DNA of 41,337 nt from Thermoplasmatota archaeon (GTDB taxonomy: Archaea; Thermoplasmatota; E2; DHVEG-1), in assembly GCA_016927555.1 (NCBI GenBank), contig JAFGML010000009.1, positions 1 through 41,337 of the forward strand, in the 5' to 3' direction. The translations under genes and the position numbers were made by a program. The notes under the pieces are model-generated. The model was not told where the DNA came from, ran no database searches, and worked only from the letters and a program-made list of their open reading frames with translations. Position 1 is the stretch's first letter. Each line of letters opens with the position of its first letter. Below are positions 19,701-27,201 of this stretch, in pieces.

Positions 19701-19936
19701 GAATCAGAAAGGAAGAAGGGTACACACCACGGGAGTTCGCCCTCGTGGCACGCGAGTACCTCGCGATACAACCAGACCATCTGTATGAGTTGACTAAGGT
19801 GTTCGAGAAAGCGCGGTACAGCGACCATGACATCAACGAACAGGACCGAGAGCACATGTTCCGTTGTCTGAAAACCATCGTGTTTTCGCCAGTGCAGAAA
19901 ATCCGCAGAAAACCACTAGGAAAGGTGAGCGGATGA
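16754..19936 (+). CDS. Transglutaminase-like surface protein with Ca-binding repeats, Ig domains and DUF4129-like tail
   Basis: A 1060-residue protein starting with GTG; GAGGTG at 16744 is the ribosome-binding site. Order: signal segment; thrombospondin type-3-like calcium repeats (DRDDDGLSD, DTDGDGLLDG, DSDGDGILDS; residues about 33-175) interrupted by a cysteine cluster (CTCGACCHGGSCALCTC); a beta-rich region; and a transglutaminase-like domain with triad Cys434 (HGACYVRSF), His460 (NECHAF) and Asp476 (SLIDLGG). Several Ig-like domains follow (residues about 510-910), then a TM helix (LLFGLAALLLSIVLVVGFLF). A cytoplasmic helical tail resembling DUF4129 completes it. It could crosslink or cleave peptides at the envelope. 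It overlaps the next gene by 4 bases and leads a MoxR/DUF58 operon. In bacterial TgpA the same enzyme and DUF4129 pair occurs with different topology. Confidence 0.85.
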   Translation: MKRKLLRSVAAVCALLFCSWALASLITSVNVIDRDDDGLSDTFEKTLRTNSLNPDSDYDELADGEEYQYWLNRSQQEQRDELHPLGDVDEDLIPNILDYDSDNDNVPDGVELKNGTDPANPDTDGDGLLDGQECTCGACCHGGSCALCTCGQKTNPLNPDSDGDGILDSQEAGESGVGFGGSGGKGNGEGSSGELRYSSNTDPLKTRDILRFGFGGNPECYVIFNPSIDTSDRLKRWLVYDAISEEYTAYVTNESLSSLDLSDIQYEYIFRGVIPLEIIGQEPIAIPSVAPNANIISYSCTVPEMVFEFFKDGADTYYVKPIQNWYYQEVNLTILTSAPASYYHLARHSYADAISETLTLSQIPEGIIQTPPSSVRSAAAFVIDTLGLTGETNVQLIMSELIHYFNSFTEGEIPSEEEEPNPYLATALAGHGACYVRSFAFFITANCIGIPTRLVTNECHAFVESYIPPYGWSLIDLGGLGPCGCCNRLGADVFDIPDIKNAVGNQTLGNISTITTLTEVTSSAYIGGAFLAKGTVTDTQLQGIPEMPVKIYVKKDKAQAGVSTGVGVTDANGVFSIECQVAGVIEPGINHVVAKAQGLGDYKESSSDPTMEVLSNTTLSLVMPTSIGLNDEVTIWAFLQDAGTKPLPGRTVRFYWNNSLVATRITNDQGTANVTYQPSVLGKHVVKAQYSGEQYLAGSMTEQDIFVMDKSTRLNISVSSRNVTRNESITVNGTLTSLTSESMASQPIQMFLQNKLLMNTTTSAAGSFATTLTIPVNCSLGNATLIVLYPGDSGYAEARDTETLLVQSDTTITLTMPSITAFFQNVTFLVIGTLNDDQEAPLAGMPLQITGDFPRRNATTDTNGSFNVSMYIPRSVSTGNHAFRVSFSGTEVYRESTVEKTVQILTESTGPYPLLFGLAALLLSIVLVVGFLFLRNRKKKRDIKQSLEEIIALTLSRLQTEKDHRKTILECYQKMCELLEKKGIRKEEGYTPREFALVAREYLAIQPDHLYELTKVFEKARYSDHDINEQDREHMFRCLKTIVFSPVQKIRRKPLGKVSG

Positions 19937-20445
19937 GCAGCGTGAATTTCCTCACAGTCGCAGCTATGGATGCAGGGTTTATTCAGATGATGTGGTCTCT
20001 TACGATTCTGGTGCTGCTGCTGAGCACGATTGCGGTGTATATCGTGTTGGTGAAACTGTCAAAAAAACCCAAAGAGTGGAGGCATGTATCGTTGGTTGAG
20101 ACGTCTCAGCGGACAGGCCAACTCAGGGATCTAGCTGAGTCATTAAAAAATTTGCCAGAAGGTGACGCAGAGCAAGCGCCACTTCACGCTTTGGTGAGAA
20201 GACTATTCTTTGAAAAAATAAAAGCAACGCAGGATATCTCAGAGGAATCCGTGCGGCAGCTATATCAAAATAATCGTGCACTTATGGCAACCTATATCCA
20301 TGATGCTGAGATTGAAGAGTGGTTGCTGTCCGTGTCACAACCACCACGCGGGACGGTCTTTGGTGTGTTTTCGAAAGAAAAGAGAGGAGAGAACCACTCA
20401 AAGGAAAAAGTAAGAAGGATAGTTGAAAAAATGGAGGCATGGTAA
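19933..20445 (+). CDS. One-TM protein of the MoxR operon, unrecognised
   Basis: The start is the ATG at 19933, which overlaps the preceding stop as ATGA and follows GGTGAGCGG; a longer frame upstream is shadow. The 170 residues comprise a short extracellular N-terminus, one TM helix (about residues 20-41, WSLTILVLLLSTIAVYIVLV), and a charged cytoplasmic helical domain ending in a basic Lys/Arg/Glu-rich tail. I do not recognise the family. Its place between the transglutaminase and MoxR genes suggests a membrane adaptor, perhaps replacing part of the DUF4129 or small TM subunits seen in bacterial clusters. Confidence 0.75.
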   Translation: MSSVNFLTVAAMDAGFIQMMWSLTILVLLLSTIAVYIVLVKLSKKPKEWRHVSLVETSQRTGQLRDLAESLKNLPEGDAEQAPLHALVRRLFFEKIKATQDISEESVRQLYQNNRALMATYIHDAEIEEWLLSVSQPPRGTVFGVFSKEKRGENHSKEKVRRIVEKMEAW

Positions 20446-20448
20446 ATC

Positions 20449-21411
20449 ATGAGTAAGTCAGTTGGAGAGGTATCGAACATATGTAAGCAATTGGTCGATG
20501 AGGTGGGAAGGATTGTCGTTGGGAAAAAACAGGTGATCAAGTACGTGGTGCTTGCCGCACTCACCGACGGACATGTCTTATTTGAGGATTACCCTGGACT
20601 GGCAAAGACCTTGACAGTGAAAACATTTTCGGCTGCCGTAGGGTGTAAGTTCAGCCGGGTGCAGTTCACCCCTGATCTCCTCCCAGCTGATATCACAGGC
20701 ACGTATGTGTACAGTCAAAAAACCGGTGATTTTAAACTCATCAAGGGACCAATCTTTACCAACATCCTACTAGCTGATGAGATCAACCGTGCCCCACCAA
20801 AGACACAAGCAGCACTCTTAGAAGCCATGCAGGAGCGGCAGACGACCATGGAGGGGGAAACCTATCCGTTGGAGAAGCCATTCCTCGTGCTCGCCACGCA
20901 GAATCCCATTGAGTACGAAGGAACCTATCCTTTACCTGAAGCACAAATCGATCGATTCCTCATGAAGCTGAACATGGGGTACCCGTCTGCGGCAGACGAA
21001 TTCGAAATGCTCCGGCGGATGGAAAAAGAGGATTTGTGGGATACAAAAATCAATACGGTAGCCAGCCCGCAGGTCATCGTGGAGCTGCAGAAAACCGTCA
21101 GTGAAGTCCACATCGACGATGAATTGAAAAAGTACATCGTTGGTCTTGTGCAACGAACACGCATGGAATCACGCATCGACGTTGGCATCAGCCCACGAGG
21201 CTCCATCGCGGTGTTCAAGTTAGCCAAGGCACACGCGGCCTTCTATGGTAGGGACTACGTGGTTCCTGATGACATCAAGAACGTTGCAGTGCCTGCCCTC
21301 TCCCATCGACTGATACTGAAGGCTGAGGCACGCATCAAGGGTGTGAAACCAGAGGCGATTGTCACAGAGTTGCTGCAGGCGACACCCGTCCCTACAGTCG
21401 CGGTTGGGTAG
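20449..21411 (+). CDS. MoxR-family AAA+ ATPase
   Basis: A 320-residue ATPase. Walker A is EDYPGLAKT (residues 46-54), the GLAKT variant seen in many MoxR proteins. Walker B is ILLADEINRAPPKTQ, followed by ALLEAMQERQTT and sensor 1 in VLATQNPIEYEGTYPLPEAQ. The Arg-finger stretch IDRFLMKL and the sensor 2 helix GISPRGSIAVFKLAKAHA complete the module. MoxR proteins act as chaperones that activate or assemble partner complexes, commonly with DUF58 and vWA proteins. It lies 3 bp before the DUF58 gene and 3 bp after the one-TM gene, so co-expression is nearly certain. Confidence 0.95.
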   Translation: MSKSVGEVSNICKQLVDEVGRIVVGKKQVIKYVVLAALTDGHVLFEDYPGLAKTLTVKTFSAAVGCKFSRVQFTPDLLPADITGTYVYSQKTGDFKLIKGPIFTNILLADEINRAPPKTQAALLEAMQERQTTMEGETYPLEKPFLVLATQNPIEYEGTYPLPEAQIDRFLMKLNMGYPSAADEFEMLRRMEKEDLWDTKINTVASPQVIVELQKTVSEVHIDDELKKYIVGLVQRTRMESRIDVGISPRGSIAVFKLAKAHAAFYGRDYVVPDDIKNVAVPALSHRLILKAEARIKGVKPEAIVTELLQATPVPTVAVG

Positions 21412-21414
21412 GAG

Positions 21415-22704
21415 ATGCGGACACGAAAATTCGCAGCAATCATCGCCGGATGCCTCGGTATCATCACTGCCAGTCTGGTGCTGGTGGATTGGACGGTGCT
21501 GCTGTGGATTGCCCCGTTGATAATACTCCTGTTTCTCAGTGTGAGTTTGTACTCCTTTGAGGACATGAATCTGTCGCTGAGTCATCAGACATCGCATACC
21601 ACTGTATTTGAGGACAGCATCGTCAAAGTCACCTACACGTTAAAAAACAGTGGTGACCAGCTCCGCTTCCTCGAGGTGTACGACGAACTCCCTGAACGTG
21701 TCAGGATTGTCAATGGGAGTAACTATGCGTTGCTGTCGTTGAAACACAATGAAGAAATGACGATGTCCTACGATGTGCTCTGCCCGTTGCGCGGGCAGTA
21801 CACTATTGGTCCTCTGTGTGTACGATCCAGGGATTGCCTTGGGTTATTCTACCAAGAAAAGACCATGGAAGGAAGCAATCAGCTCACCGTGGTTCCCGCT
21901 GTCGAAACAATCCGAGACATTGAAGTCAAAGGCAGAGTCAACCCCTACCCAGGGATGATGTACACGCGACGGGCAGGACTCGGCACGGAGTTCCATGGTG
22001 TCCGGACCTACGTCCCGGGCGATAGCTACAAGCGCATCAACTGGAAATGCTCTGCACGGTGGACGAACCTGATGGTCAATGAGTACGAGCTTGAGAGTAC
22101 GACCGACGTGATTCTCATCCTTGATGCACGGCAGAACCAGCAAACAAGCGGTTCTATTCAGCAGAACCCTCTGGAGTATGGAATCAAAGCAGCAGTGACG
22201 CTGGCAGCAACATTTCTAAAAAAACGTGATCGCGTAGGACTCATTATCTACGGGGAGAAAGACGGGAAACTCACCTGGGTGTACCCGGAGTCAGGCAACA
22301 CACAGCTGTTTAAATTAACAAAGGAACTGGTGCAGGCGACAGCAGCAGGGTCATTTACCGTTCATGCTACAATTAACACCGCGATAGGCCACATGATTCC
22401 CAATAAATCACTCGTGATCTTCATTTCTTCGTTAGAGGACGACCCCTCGATCGCCAGTGCCATTGAGACACTGCAGGCACACAACGCCTCGGTGTTGGTC
22501 ATCTCCCCATCACCTGTTGATATCGAGTATTTGTTGCAGGGGACGGATCCTGATTACGATCTTGCTTATCGCATTCTCTCCTTGCAGCGGCAGACGACGC
22601 TGTCGCAGGTGCGGAAAACAGGAGCACGGATCGTTGACTGGAACCCTGCAGAACCACTCGCGTTAGCGTTAAAGGAGGTGCAACAATACCGGATACGTCG
22701 CTAA
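21415..22704 (+). CDS. DUF58 family protein
   Basis: A 429-residue membrane-attached protein. Two N-terminal hydrophobic helices (about residues 5-45) are followed by a beta domain. The DUF58 core has the signature GTEFHGVRTYVPGDSYKRIN followed by WKCSARWTNLMVNEYE, then a vWA-like fold beginning VILILDARQNQ. It probably has incomplete metal-site residues, as is typical of DUF58. The partner MoxR ATPase is encoded immediately upstream. In bacteria such pairs act in envelope protein maturation and stress tolerance, but the exact activity is not known. Confidence 0.95.
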   Translation: MRTRKFAAIIAGCLGIITASLVLVDWTVLLWIAPLIILLFLSVSLYSFEDMNLSLSHQTSHTTVFEDSIVKVTYTLKNSGDQLRFLEVYDELPERVRIVNGSNYALLSLKHNEEMTMSYDVLCPLRGQYTIGPLCVRSRDCLGLFYQEKTMEGSNQLTVVPAVETIRDIEVKGRVNPYPGMMYTRRAGLGTEFHGVRTYVPGDSYKRINWKCSARWTNLMVNEYELESTTDVILILDARQNQQTSGSIQQNPLEYGIKAAVTLAATFLKKRDRVGLIIYGEKDGKLTWVYPESGNTQLFKLTKELVQATAAGSFTVHATINTAIGHMIPNKSLVIFISSLEDDPSIASAIETLQAHNASVLVISPSPVDIEYLLQGTDPDYDLAYRILSLQRQTTLSQVRKTGARIVDWNPAEPLALALKEVQQYRIRR

Positions 22705-22727
22705 CTGTTGTTCGCTGGAAACTCCGT

Positions 22728-23591
22728 GTGCTGAAAGCAACGGTACTGACGTTACTGTGCTGTGTGACGATGATGGCGATGTGGGCATATGTTGCTAGTT
22801 TGTTTCAGTCAGTAGACACGCCTCACTACACGCTCATCGTATCATTGGTACTAGCGCTCCTCAGTCTGTTTCTTGGATTCGGGTTCTATGTCATCGAAAA
22901 AATATCACCCAAGGCGCATCGGTACCTCTTCCTTGGCATCGCAGGTGGATTCCTGCTCAGTTTCATTGGTGCGTACCTCCTCTTTGACATCCAAGGTGTC
23001 GTGGACGTGTCGCGGTACTTCCTGAACCTTGGTGTGTACCTCTTCTTGTGGGGGATGCCGATTATCGGTGCGTATGGGGTGTGGAAAGGACACCGCAGAG
23101 CGATTCTCATCTCCAGTGTTGGCATGATGGTGTTGTACTTCCTCTCACGAGTACCCACGAGCTATGGATGGGGGGTTGACAACGTCTGGTTGTTTGTCTT
23201 CTTCATCATCCTGTTTATTGCCTACGTTGAGGGAGCCACCAGTGGTATGTTTTTTTCTGAGGTGGTCGAAAAGCTTGCTCCACAGGGCACAGTGAACAGC
23301 GTGACAGCGAAAAAATTCAACTTGGTGGTGTCGTCGTACCTGTTCTTTCTCCTAGCCGCATTACTCATTGGTGTGGTGTTTTCCGCCAGTATCTTCTTCT
23401 TAAATGAGGTGTTTCTCTCTGTTCAGTCTTCAGAATTTTTCAACATTCGCGTTGGGTCACTTGTCGGGTTGTATCTTTTTGTGGGGTTGACCGTTGTGAG
23501 TGTGATTCTCTTTTGGTTAATCACTCCTGTGAGAAAAGCCAGGGAAGCGCATCGTTTTCAGGCTCTGATGAAGCATCACCAGGGGAAGTAA
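22728..23591 (+). CDS. Polytopic membrane protein, last gene of the MoxR operon
   Basis: A 287-residue protein with about eight predicted transmembrane segments (approximately residues 5-27, 32-55, 66-83, 95-117, 122-142, 152-170, 205-228 and 243-268) and a basic C-terminal tail. No recognised family. It starts with GTG at 22728, 23 bp after the DUF58 stop; no good ribosome-binding site precedes it, and the first ATG in frame lies 15 codons further. Its place as the terminal gene of the operon suggests a membrane channel or scaffold for the transglutaminase/MoxR/DUF58 set (inference). Its 3' end overlaps the convergent gene by 16 bp. Confidence 0.75.
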   Translation: MLKATVLTLLCCVTMMAMWAYVASLFQSVDTPHYTLIVSLVLALLSLFLGFGFYVIEKISPKAHRYLFLGIAGGFLLSFIGAYLLFDIQGVVDVSRYFLNLGVYLFLWGMPIIGAYGVWKGHRRAILISSVGMMVLYFLSRVPTSYGWGVDNVWLFVFFIILFIAYVEGATSGMFFSEVVEKLAPQGTVNSVTAKKFNLVVSSYLFFLLAALLIGVVFSASIFFLNEVFLSVQSSEFFNIRVGSLVGLYLFVGLTVVSVILFWLITPVRKAREAHRFQALMKHHQGK

Positions 23592-24013
23592 AGACGAACG
23601 ATATACTCCATTGGACGGATATAGCCGTATTCGCTGTAATTGCTCATCTGAGAGTACGAGAGGGCTAACGATGAACCAATGAGGAGACCAAACATGAGCA
23701 ACAGACCAAGATACAACCCGATTAATCCAAAGACATCACGCTGCTGCTTGAAAAAGGCATAGGCTCCTAATATGATTGAAAGTACTGCGAGAATCATCAG
23801 AATGTTTGAAAAAAAGATTGCAAAGGAGACGGCCCCGTACCAGAAAACTCTGATGAGGAGTAAGAGGATGAGTGAACCAACAAGTCCACTGAACGCTAGT
23901 ATTATACTAAGTTTCCCGGGGGTGTACCGGGTTTTGAAACGGAGTTCATTACCACAGAAGGGACAGTGCTTTAAGTTATCTGCAATCGGCGAGCGACAGA
24001 AGGGACAAAACAT
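23576..24013 (-). CDS. Zinc-ribbon membrane protein
   Basis: The ATG at 24013 begins MFCPFCRSPIADNLKHCPFC, a zinc ribbon (CPFC-x11-CPFC) typical of DUF zinc-ribbon membrane proteins; a longer frame upstream lacks support. GGTGA precedes the ATG, and a TTATAAAT TATA box at 24045-24052 is about 32-39 bp upstream. After the ribbon come three hydrophobic helices (residues about 37-60, 65-87, 98-120). Total length is 145 residues. A two-module arrangement of ribbon plus helices is common in archaea, with unknown function. The gene converges with the MoxR operon and overlaps its last gene by 16 bp. Confidence 0.7.
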   Translation of the reverse strand: MFCPFCRSPIADNLKHCPFCGNELRFKTRYTPGKLSIILAFSGLVGSLILLLLIRVFWYGAVSFAIFFSNILMILAVLSIILGAYAFFKQQRDVFGLIGLYLGLLLMFGLLIGSSLALSYSQMSNYSEYGYIRPMEYIVRLYFPW

Positions 24014-24089
24014 AGAGTCACCATGACAAGAAATTCTGTGTGAATTTATAATGGTATCCCAACACAAAAAGGAGTATGAAACACTAGTC

Positions 24090-24854
24090 TCAATCACCAG
24101 AGGGGAACGAGGAGGAATAGGTGACAGAGAAATGTCCCGTTGTTTCACCAGTCGTGTTCTGTGTCAGTGTCTGTAGCTCCTGCAGTCGGATGGTTTCAAA
24201 CGGGATCTGCTGTTCTGTTAAGAGTGCTGAGATCCCGGGGACGTGTCCGTCGCCGACGCAGGCGATGATCCGCTGGTAGGTCGCATGGACATGACTGAGC
24301 CTGTTGACCATGTGGATGTTGCGGTCGTCGATCAACGTCTTTTTGATGGTGGGGTACTTCTTCCCGATGTCCTCAAGGTAACCGTCGAGGTCTTTTTGGT
24401 ACTCTGCGAGTTCATGCTCGATGCGTTGTTTGTTGACAAAAAAACCGGTGAAGCCGGAGAGGAGCAGCTTGAGTTTTTCGAAGAACGGCATGGTTCGCCA
24501 CATGTGGATGAAGAGTGCTTGTGCGTCGGTGTCGATGAAGCCGACGGGGAGTTGGTGTGACTGGGCGTAGGTGATAGCGGTGAGCATCTCGTCTCCTGCT
24601 TGTACGCCGTACTGTTGGGCGACGCTGTCTTGGAACTGTGCCAGCATGCGGTAGATGAGGGGCAGGTTCTTCTTTGCGTCCTGGTAGGCGGCAGGGTTGG
24701 TGCTGCGCAGCAGGAATGCCTGGTAGCGCTGCTCGTCAAGCTCGACGCACAGGATGTCTGGCTGCTTCTCCTCAAAGATGGCAAGCAGGGCGTTGGAGAG
24801 GTCAAAGACGTGCCCGGTGCCGATGAGCGTGATCATGGTGCGTCGGTGCGACAT
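24090..24854 (-). CDS. TraB/PrgY family protein (soluble form)
   Basis: A protein of about 254 residues using the ATG at 24854 (MSHRRTMITLIGTGHV). The frame extends to 24905, and the ATG at 24836 is another option. TraB signatures are visible: GTGHV near the N-terminus, CVELDEQRY, and C-terminal CVGDGHVPGI, the two GxxH motifs that in the related Tiki fold line a metalloprotease site. Typical archaeal TraB proteins are longer and end in membrane helices; here the C-terminus is short and hydrophilic, with only a weakly hydrophobic FTGFFVN patch. PrgY in enterococci controls a pheromone; archaeal function is not known. A TATA-like ACTTTAATC lies roughly 10-20 bp before the chosen start. Confidence 0.8.
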   Translation of the reverse strand: MSHRRTMITLIGTGHVFDLSNALLAIFEEKQPDILCVELDEQRYQAFLLRSTNPAAYQDAKKNLPLIYRMLAQFQDSVAQQYGVQAGDEMLTAITYAQSHQLPVGFIDTDAQALFIHMWRTMPFFEKLKLLLSGFTGFFVNKQRIEHELAEYQKDLDGYLEDIGKKYPTIKKTLIDDRNIHMVNRLSHVHATYQRIIACVGDGHVPGISALLTEQQIPFETIRLQELQTLTQNTTGETTGHFSVTYSSSFPSGD

Positions 24855-24923
24855 CGTCTTGTGTTTGATTAAAGTATGGTTGGAACCCCACCAAATATTC
24901 GACAAATGCCGATATTATTATCG

Positions 24924-24940
24924 ACAGTATTAAATACTGT
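24924..24940. promoter_or_regulatory. 17-bp perfect palindrome over a TATA box
   Basis: ACAGTATT-A-AATACTGT is an exact inverted repeat (8+1+8). Its centre contains TTAAATA, a TATA box located about 24-30 bp before the ATG at 24961. A repressor bound here would block TBP. An extra half-site-like AGTATT lies just before the ATG, and a CGATA-TTAT-TATCG dyad lies at 24910-24923. Confidence 0.6.
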
Positions 24941-24960
24941 GAAGTGTACTCATTAGTATT

Positions 24961-25044
24961 ATGTGTAACGTCATCGACGACTACCGGGAAGATGAATTAT
25001 CCGACGCATGGATAAAAATCGAAAGAAGGATGAGGTTCCTCTAA
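24961..25044 (+). CDS. 27-residue leaderless small ORF (candidate)
   Basis: ATG to TAA gives 27 residues beginning MCNVIDDYREDELSD and ending IERRMRFL: acidic first half, basic second half, one Cys, one Trp. The TATA box inside the palindrome at 24924-24940 would start transcription within a base or two of this ATG, so the mRNA would be leaderless, which is common in archaea. A strong T-rich terminator follows at 25059-25095, closing a self-contained transcript of about 110-130 bases. The product could be a small regulatory protein, or the transcript could be a non-coding RNA. Codons look ordinary. No homologue is recognised; the evidence is architecture only. Confidence 0.45.
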   Translation: MCNVIDDYREDELSDAWIKIERRMRFL

Positions 25045-25058
25045 AGTCCCCAATTCCT

Positions 25059-25095
25059 CCTTCTTTCTTCCTTCATTTTTTTTTACTCTTTTTTT
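25059..25095 (+). terminator. T-rich transcription terminator
   Basis: Pyrimidine-rich sequence ends in T10 (25075-25084) and T7 (25089-25095), the U-run type of archaeal terminator. It would end the small transcript at 24961 and separates it from the convergent ahcY gene. Confidence 0.55.
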
Positions 25096-25110
25096 GACAG
25101 CGTTCCTCTC

Positions 25111-26514
25111 TTAGTACCGATAGTGCTCAGGCTTGTACGGACCGTTCACCTTCACACCGATGTACGCGGCCTGCTCCTTCGACAACCTCGACAGGTGCAC
25201 CCCGAGCTTCTGCAGATGGAGACGCGCGACCTCCTCATCAAGGATCTTCGGCAGCATGTACACATCAACCGCATACGGCTTCTCCCACAACGCCAGCTGC
25301 GCCAGCACCTGGTTCGTAAACGAATTACTCATCACAAAACTCGGATGACCATGCGCACACCCCAGGTTCACCAGCCGGCCCTCCGCCAGCACAAAAATCG
25401 CATGACCATCAGGGAACACGTACTTGTCCAGCTGCGGCTTGATGTTGACCTTTTTCACTGCCTTGAGCTTCTCCAACTTGTCCATTTGAATCTCATGGTC
25501 GAAATGACCGATGTTACACACAATCGACTGATCCTTCATCTTCTTCATGTGCTCCGCGGTGATTACATCCTTACAGCCGGTCGCGGTCACATAGATGTTG
25601 CCCTCACCAAGGGTCTCTTCTACGGTCCTCACCTCGTAGCCCTCCATGGCAGCCTGCAACGCACAGATTGGATCGACTTCGGTGACAATCACCCGGGCGC
25701 CAAACCCACGCATCGACTGACAGCACCCCTTGCCGACATCACCGTACCCGCAGACCACCACGGTCTTGCCAGCCACCATGACGTCTGTCGCCCGCTTGAT
25801 GCCATCTGCCAGGCTCTCCCGACACCCGTACAGGTTGTCGAACTTTGATTTCGTCACTGAATCATTCACATTGAACGCAGGGAACAACAACGTGTTCTGC
25901 TCTTTCATCTGGTACAGCCGATGCACACCAGTCGTCGTCTCCTCAGACACCCCTCTGATGTCAGCAACCCGACGGGACCAAAACGAGGGATCCTCCTGGT
26001 ACGTCTTGGCCAAGCACGCCATGAGCTCCTGGTAATCCTTCCCTTGTGTTCTGTAGTCTTTCTTCAACAGCGATGGGGTGCGCTCCACCTCCACACCCTT
26101 GTGCACCATGAGGGTCGCATCCCCGCCATCATCAACAATCAACTGCGGTCCTTTCCCGCCACCGAAATCCAACGCTCGTTTCGTACACGACCAGTACTCC
26201 GCCAGCGCTTCTCCTTTCCATGCGAACACAGGGACACCTGTGTGTGCAATGGCAGCAGCAGCATGGTCCTGCGTCGAGAAAATGTTACAGCTCGCCCAGC
26301 GCACCTGCGCACCGAGCTTGCGTAAGGTTTCGATGAGCACCGCGGTCTGCACCGTCATGTGCAGGCTGCCGGAGATTCGCGCCCCCTTCAAGGGTTTCTT
26401 CGGGCCGTACTTCTCACGCACCGCCATCAGCCCAGGCATCTCCTGTTCTGCGATCTCGATTTCTTTTCTGCCTAACGACGCAAGGCCGATGTCTTTGACT
26501 TCATAGTCTTTCAT
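25111..26514 (-). CDS. ahcY: S-adenosylhomocysteine hydrolase (adenosylhomocysteinase)
   Basis: A 467-residue cytosolic NAD-dependent enzyme that splits S-adenosylhomocysteine to homocysteine and adenosine, relieving inhibition of SAM methyltransferases. Visible signatures are [33 protein letters not shown], the NAD-binding [14 protein letters not shown] (near residue 255), and the C-terminal [10 protein letters not shown]. The protein is of the long form, with the extra roughly 40-residue stretch (VHKGVEVER ... [10 protein letters not shown]) found in many bacterial and eukaryotic enzymes but missing from shorter archaeal ones. That suggests lateral gain. It is the third gene of an operon, 19 bp after the ATP-grasp subunit. 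Confidence 0.97.
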   Translation of the reverse strand: MKDYEVKDIGLASLGRKEIEIAEQEMPGLMAVREKYGPKKPLKGARISGSLHMTVQTAVLIETLRKLGAQVRWASCNIFSTQDHAAAAIAHTGVPVFAWKGEALAEYWSCTKRALDFGGGKGPQLIVDDGGDATLMVHKGVEVERTPSLLKKDYRTQGKDYQELMACLAKTYQEDPSFWSRRVADIRGVSEETTTGVHRLYQMKEQNTLLFPAFNVNDSVTKSKFDNLYGCRESLADGIKRATDVMVAGKTVVVCGYGDVGKGCCQSMRGFGARVIVTEVDPICALQAAMEGYEVRTVEETLGEGNIYVTATGCKDVITAEHMKKMKDQSIVCNIGHFDHEIQMDKLEKLKAVKKVNIKPQLDKYVFPDGHAIFVLAEGRLVNLGCAHGHPSFVMSNSFTNQVLAQLALWEKPYAVDVYMLPKILDEEVARLHLQKLGVHLSRLSKEQAAYIGVKVNGPYKPEHYRY

Positions 26515-26533
26515 AGGTTCATCACCATCACCG

Positions 26534-27199
26534 TTAGTATTCTTTTAAAATCATCTTCGCATCCACCACGCAGATGCTGTTCTCGTACACAAACACCGGG
26601 TTGAGATCCAGTTGATCCACCTGGTCAATGAGCTCCTCACCAAGCTTGGAGACGTGCAACACAAGGTCAATGACTAATTCCTTGTTTGCCTTCATCCCCC
26701 GGAAGCCTTCTAAGAGTTTCTTTCCCTGCAGCTCCTCAATCATCTGCACCGCATCGTACCTGTCGATGGGGACCACACGGAACGACACGTCCTTGTACAA
26801 CTCGGTGAAGATCCCTCCAACGCCGCACATGACTGACAACCCAAACGTCGGGTCCTGGACCAGGCCTACTATGATCTCGACGCCTTTCTCGACCATCTGG
26901 TCCACCAAGAATGCTTCTTTCGGGAACTTCTTTTTGAACTCACGGAACACCAAGCGCAGCTCCTCAGCATCACGGATGTTGAGCCGCACACCGCCGACAT
27001 CTGTCTTATGCAGAATCTTTGAAGAGCAGACTTTCAATGCCACAGGGAATTTCAAAGAGAGGTGCGAAAGGTCATCCTCAGTGTGAACCAGTTGATACCG
27101 GGTCGTCGGGATGCTGTACGCACGCAGGAGATCCTTGACTTCGTTTTCCGCTAGTGCACCAGACCGGTGGCTGAGTAGTGTTTTGACTGCTGCTTTCAT
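26534..27199 (-). CDS. ADP-forming acyl-CoA synthetase, beta subunit (ATP-grasp)
   Basis: A 221-residue protein using the ATG at 27199, which follows AAGGAG by 5 bases; a GTG at 27205 overlaps that site. The ATP-grasp core is recognisable: [58 protein letters not shown] and [19 protein letters not shown]. This matches the beta subunit of archaeal acetate/aryl-acetate-CoA ligases (ADP-forming), which make ATP from acyl-CoA with a separate alpha subunit carrying the catalytic His. No alpha gene is in this window. It directly follows the PaaK-type ligase, with a 4-base stop/start overlap counted from the GTG. Confidence 0.92.
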   Translation of the reverse strand: MKAAVKTLLSHRSGALAENEVKDLLRAYSIPTTRYQLVHTEDDLSHLSLKFPVALKVCSSKILHKTDVGGVRLNIRDAEELRLVFREFKKKFPKEAFLVDQMVEKGVEIIVGLVQDPTFGLSVMCGVGGIFTELYKDVSFRVVPIDRYDAVQMIEELQGKKLLEGFRGMKANKELVIDLVLHVSKLGEELIDQVDQLDLNPVFVYENSICVVDAKMILKEY

Positions 27200-27201
27200 A
27201 G

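Noticed and set aside
19864-19932. Upstream start for the one-TM protein
   Set aside because: It lies inside the transglutaminase gene; the ATGA overlap at 19933 with a GGTGAG site is a better start.
16754-19936. CRISPR or defence system in the accessory region
   Set aside because: No repeat-spacer array, Cas, restriction or toxin/antitoxin signature was seen. MoxR/DUF58 here fits the envelope cluster better than a defence role.
24014-24148. Extended N-terminus of the zinc-ribbon protein
   Set aside because: The zinc ribbon begins at the ATG at 24013, with a TATA box and GGTGA placed for this start; the extension covers the promoter.
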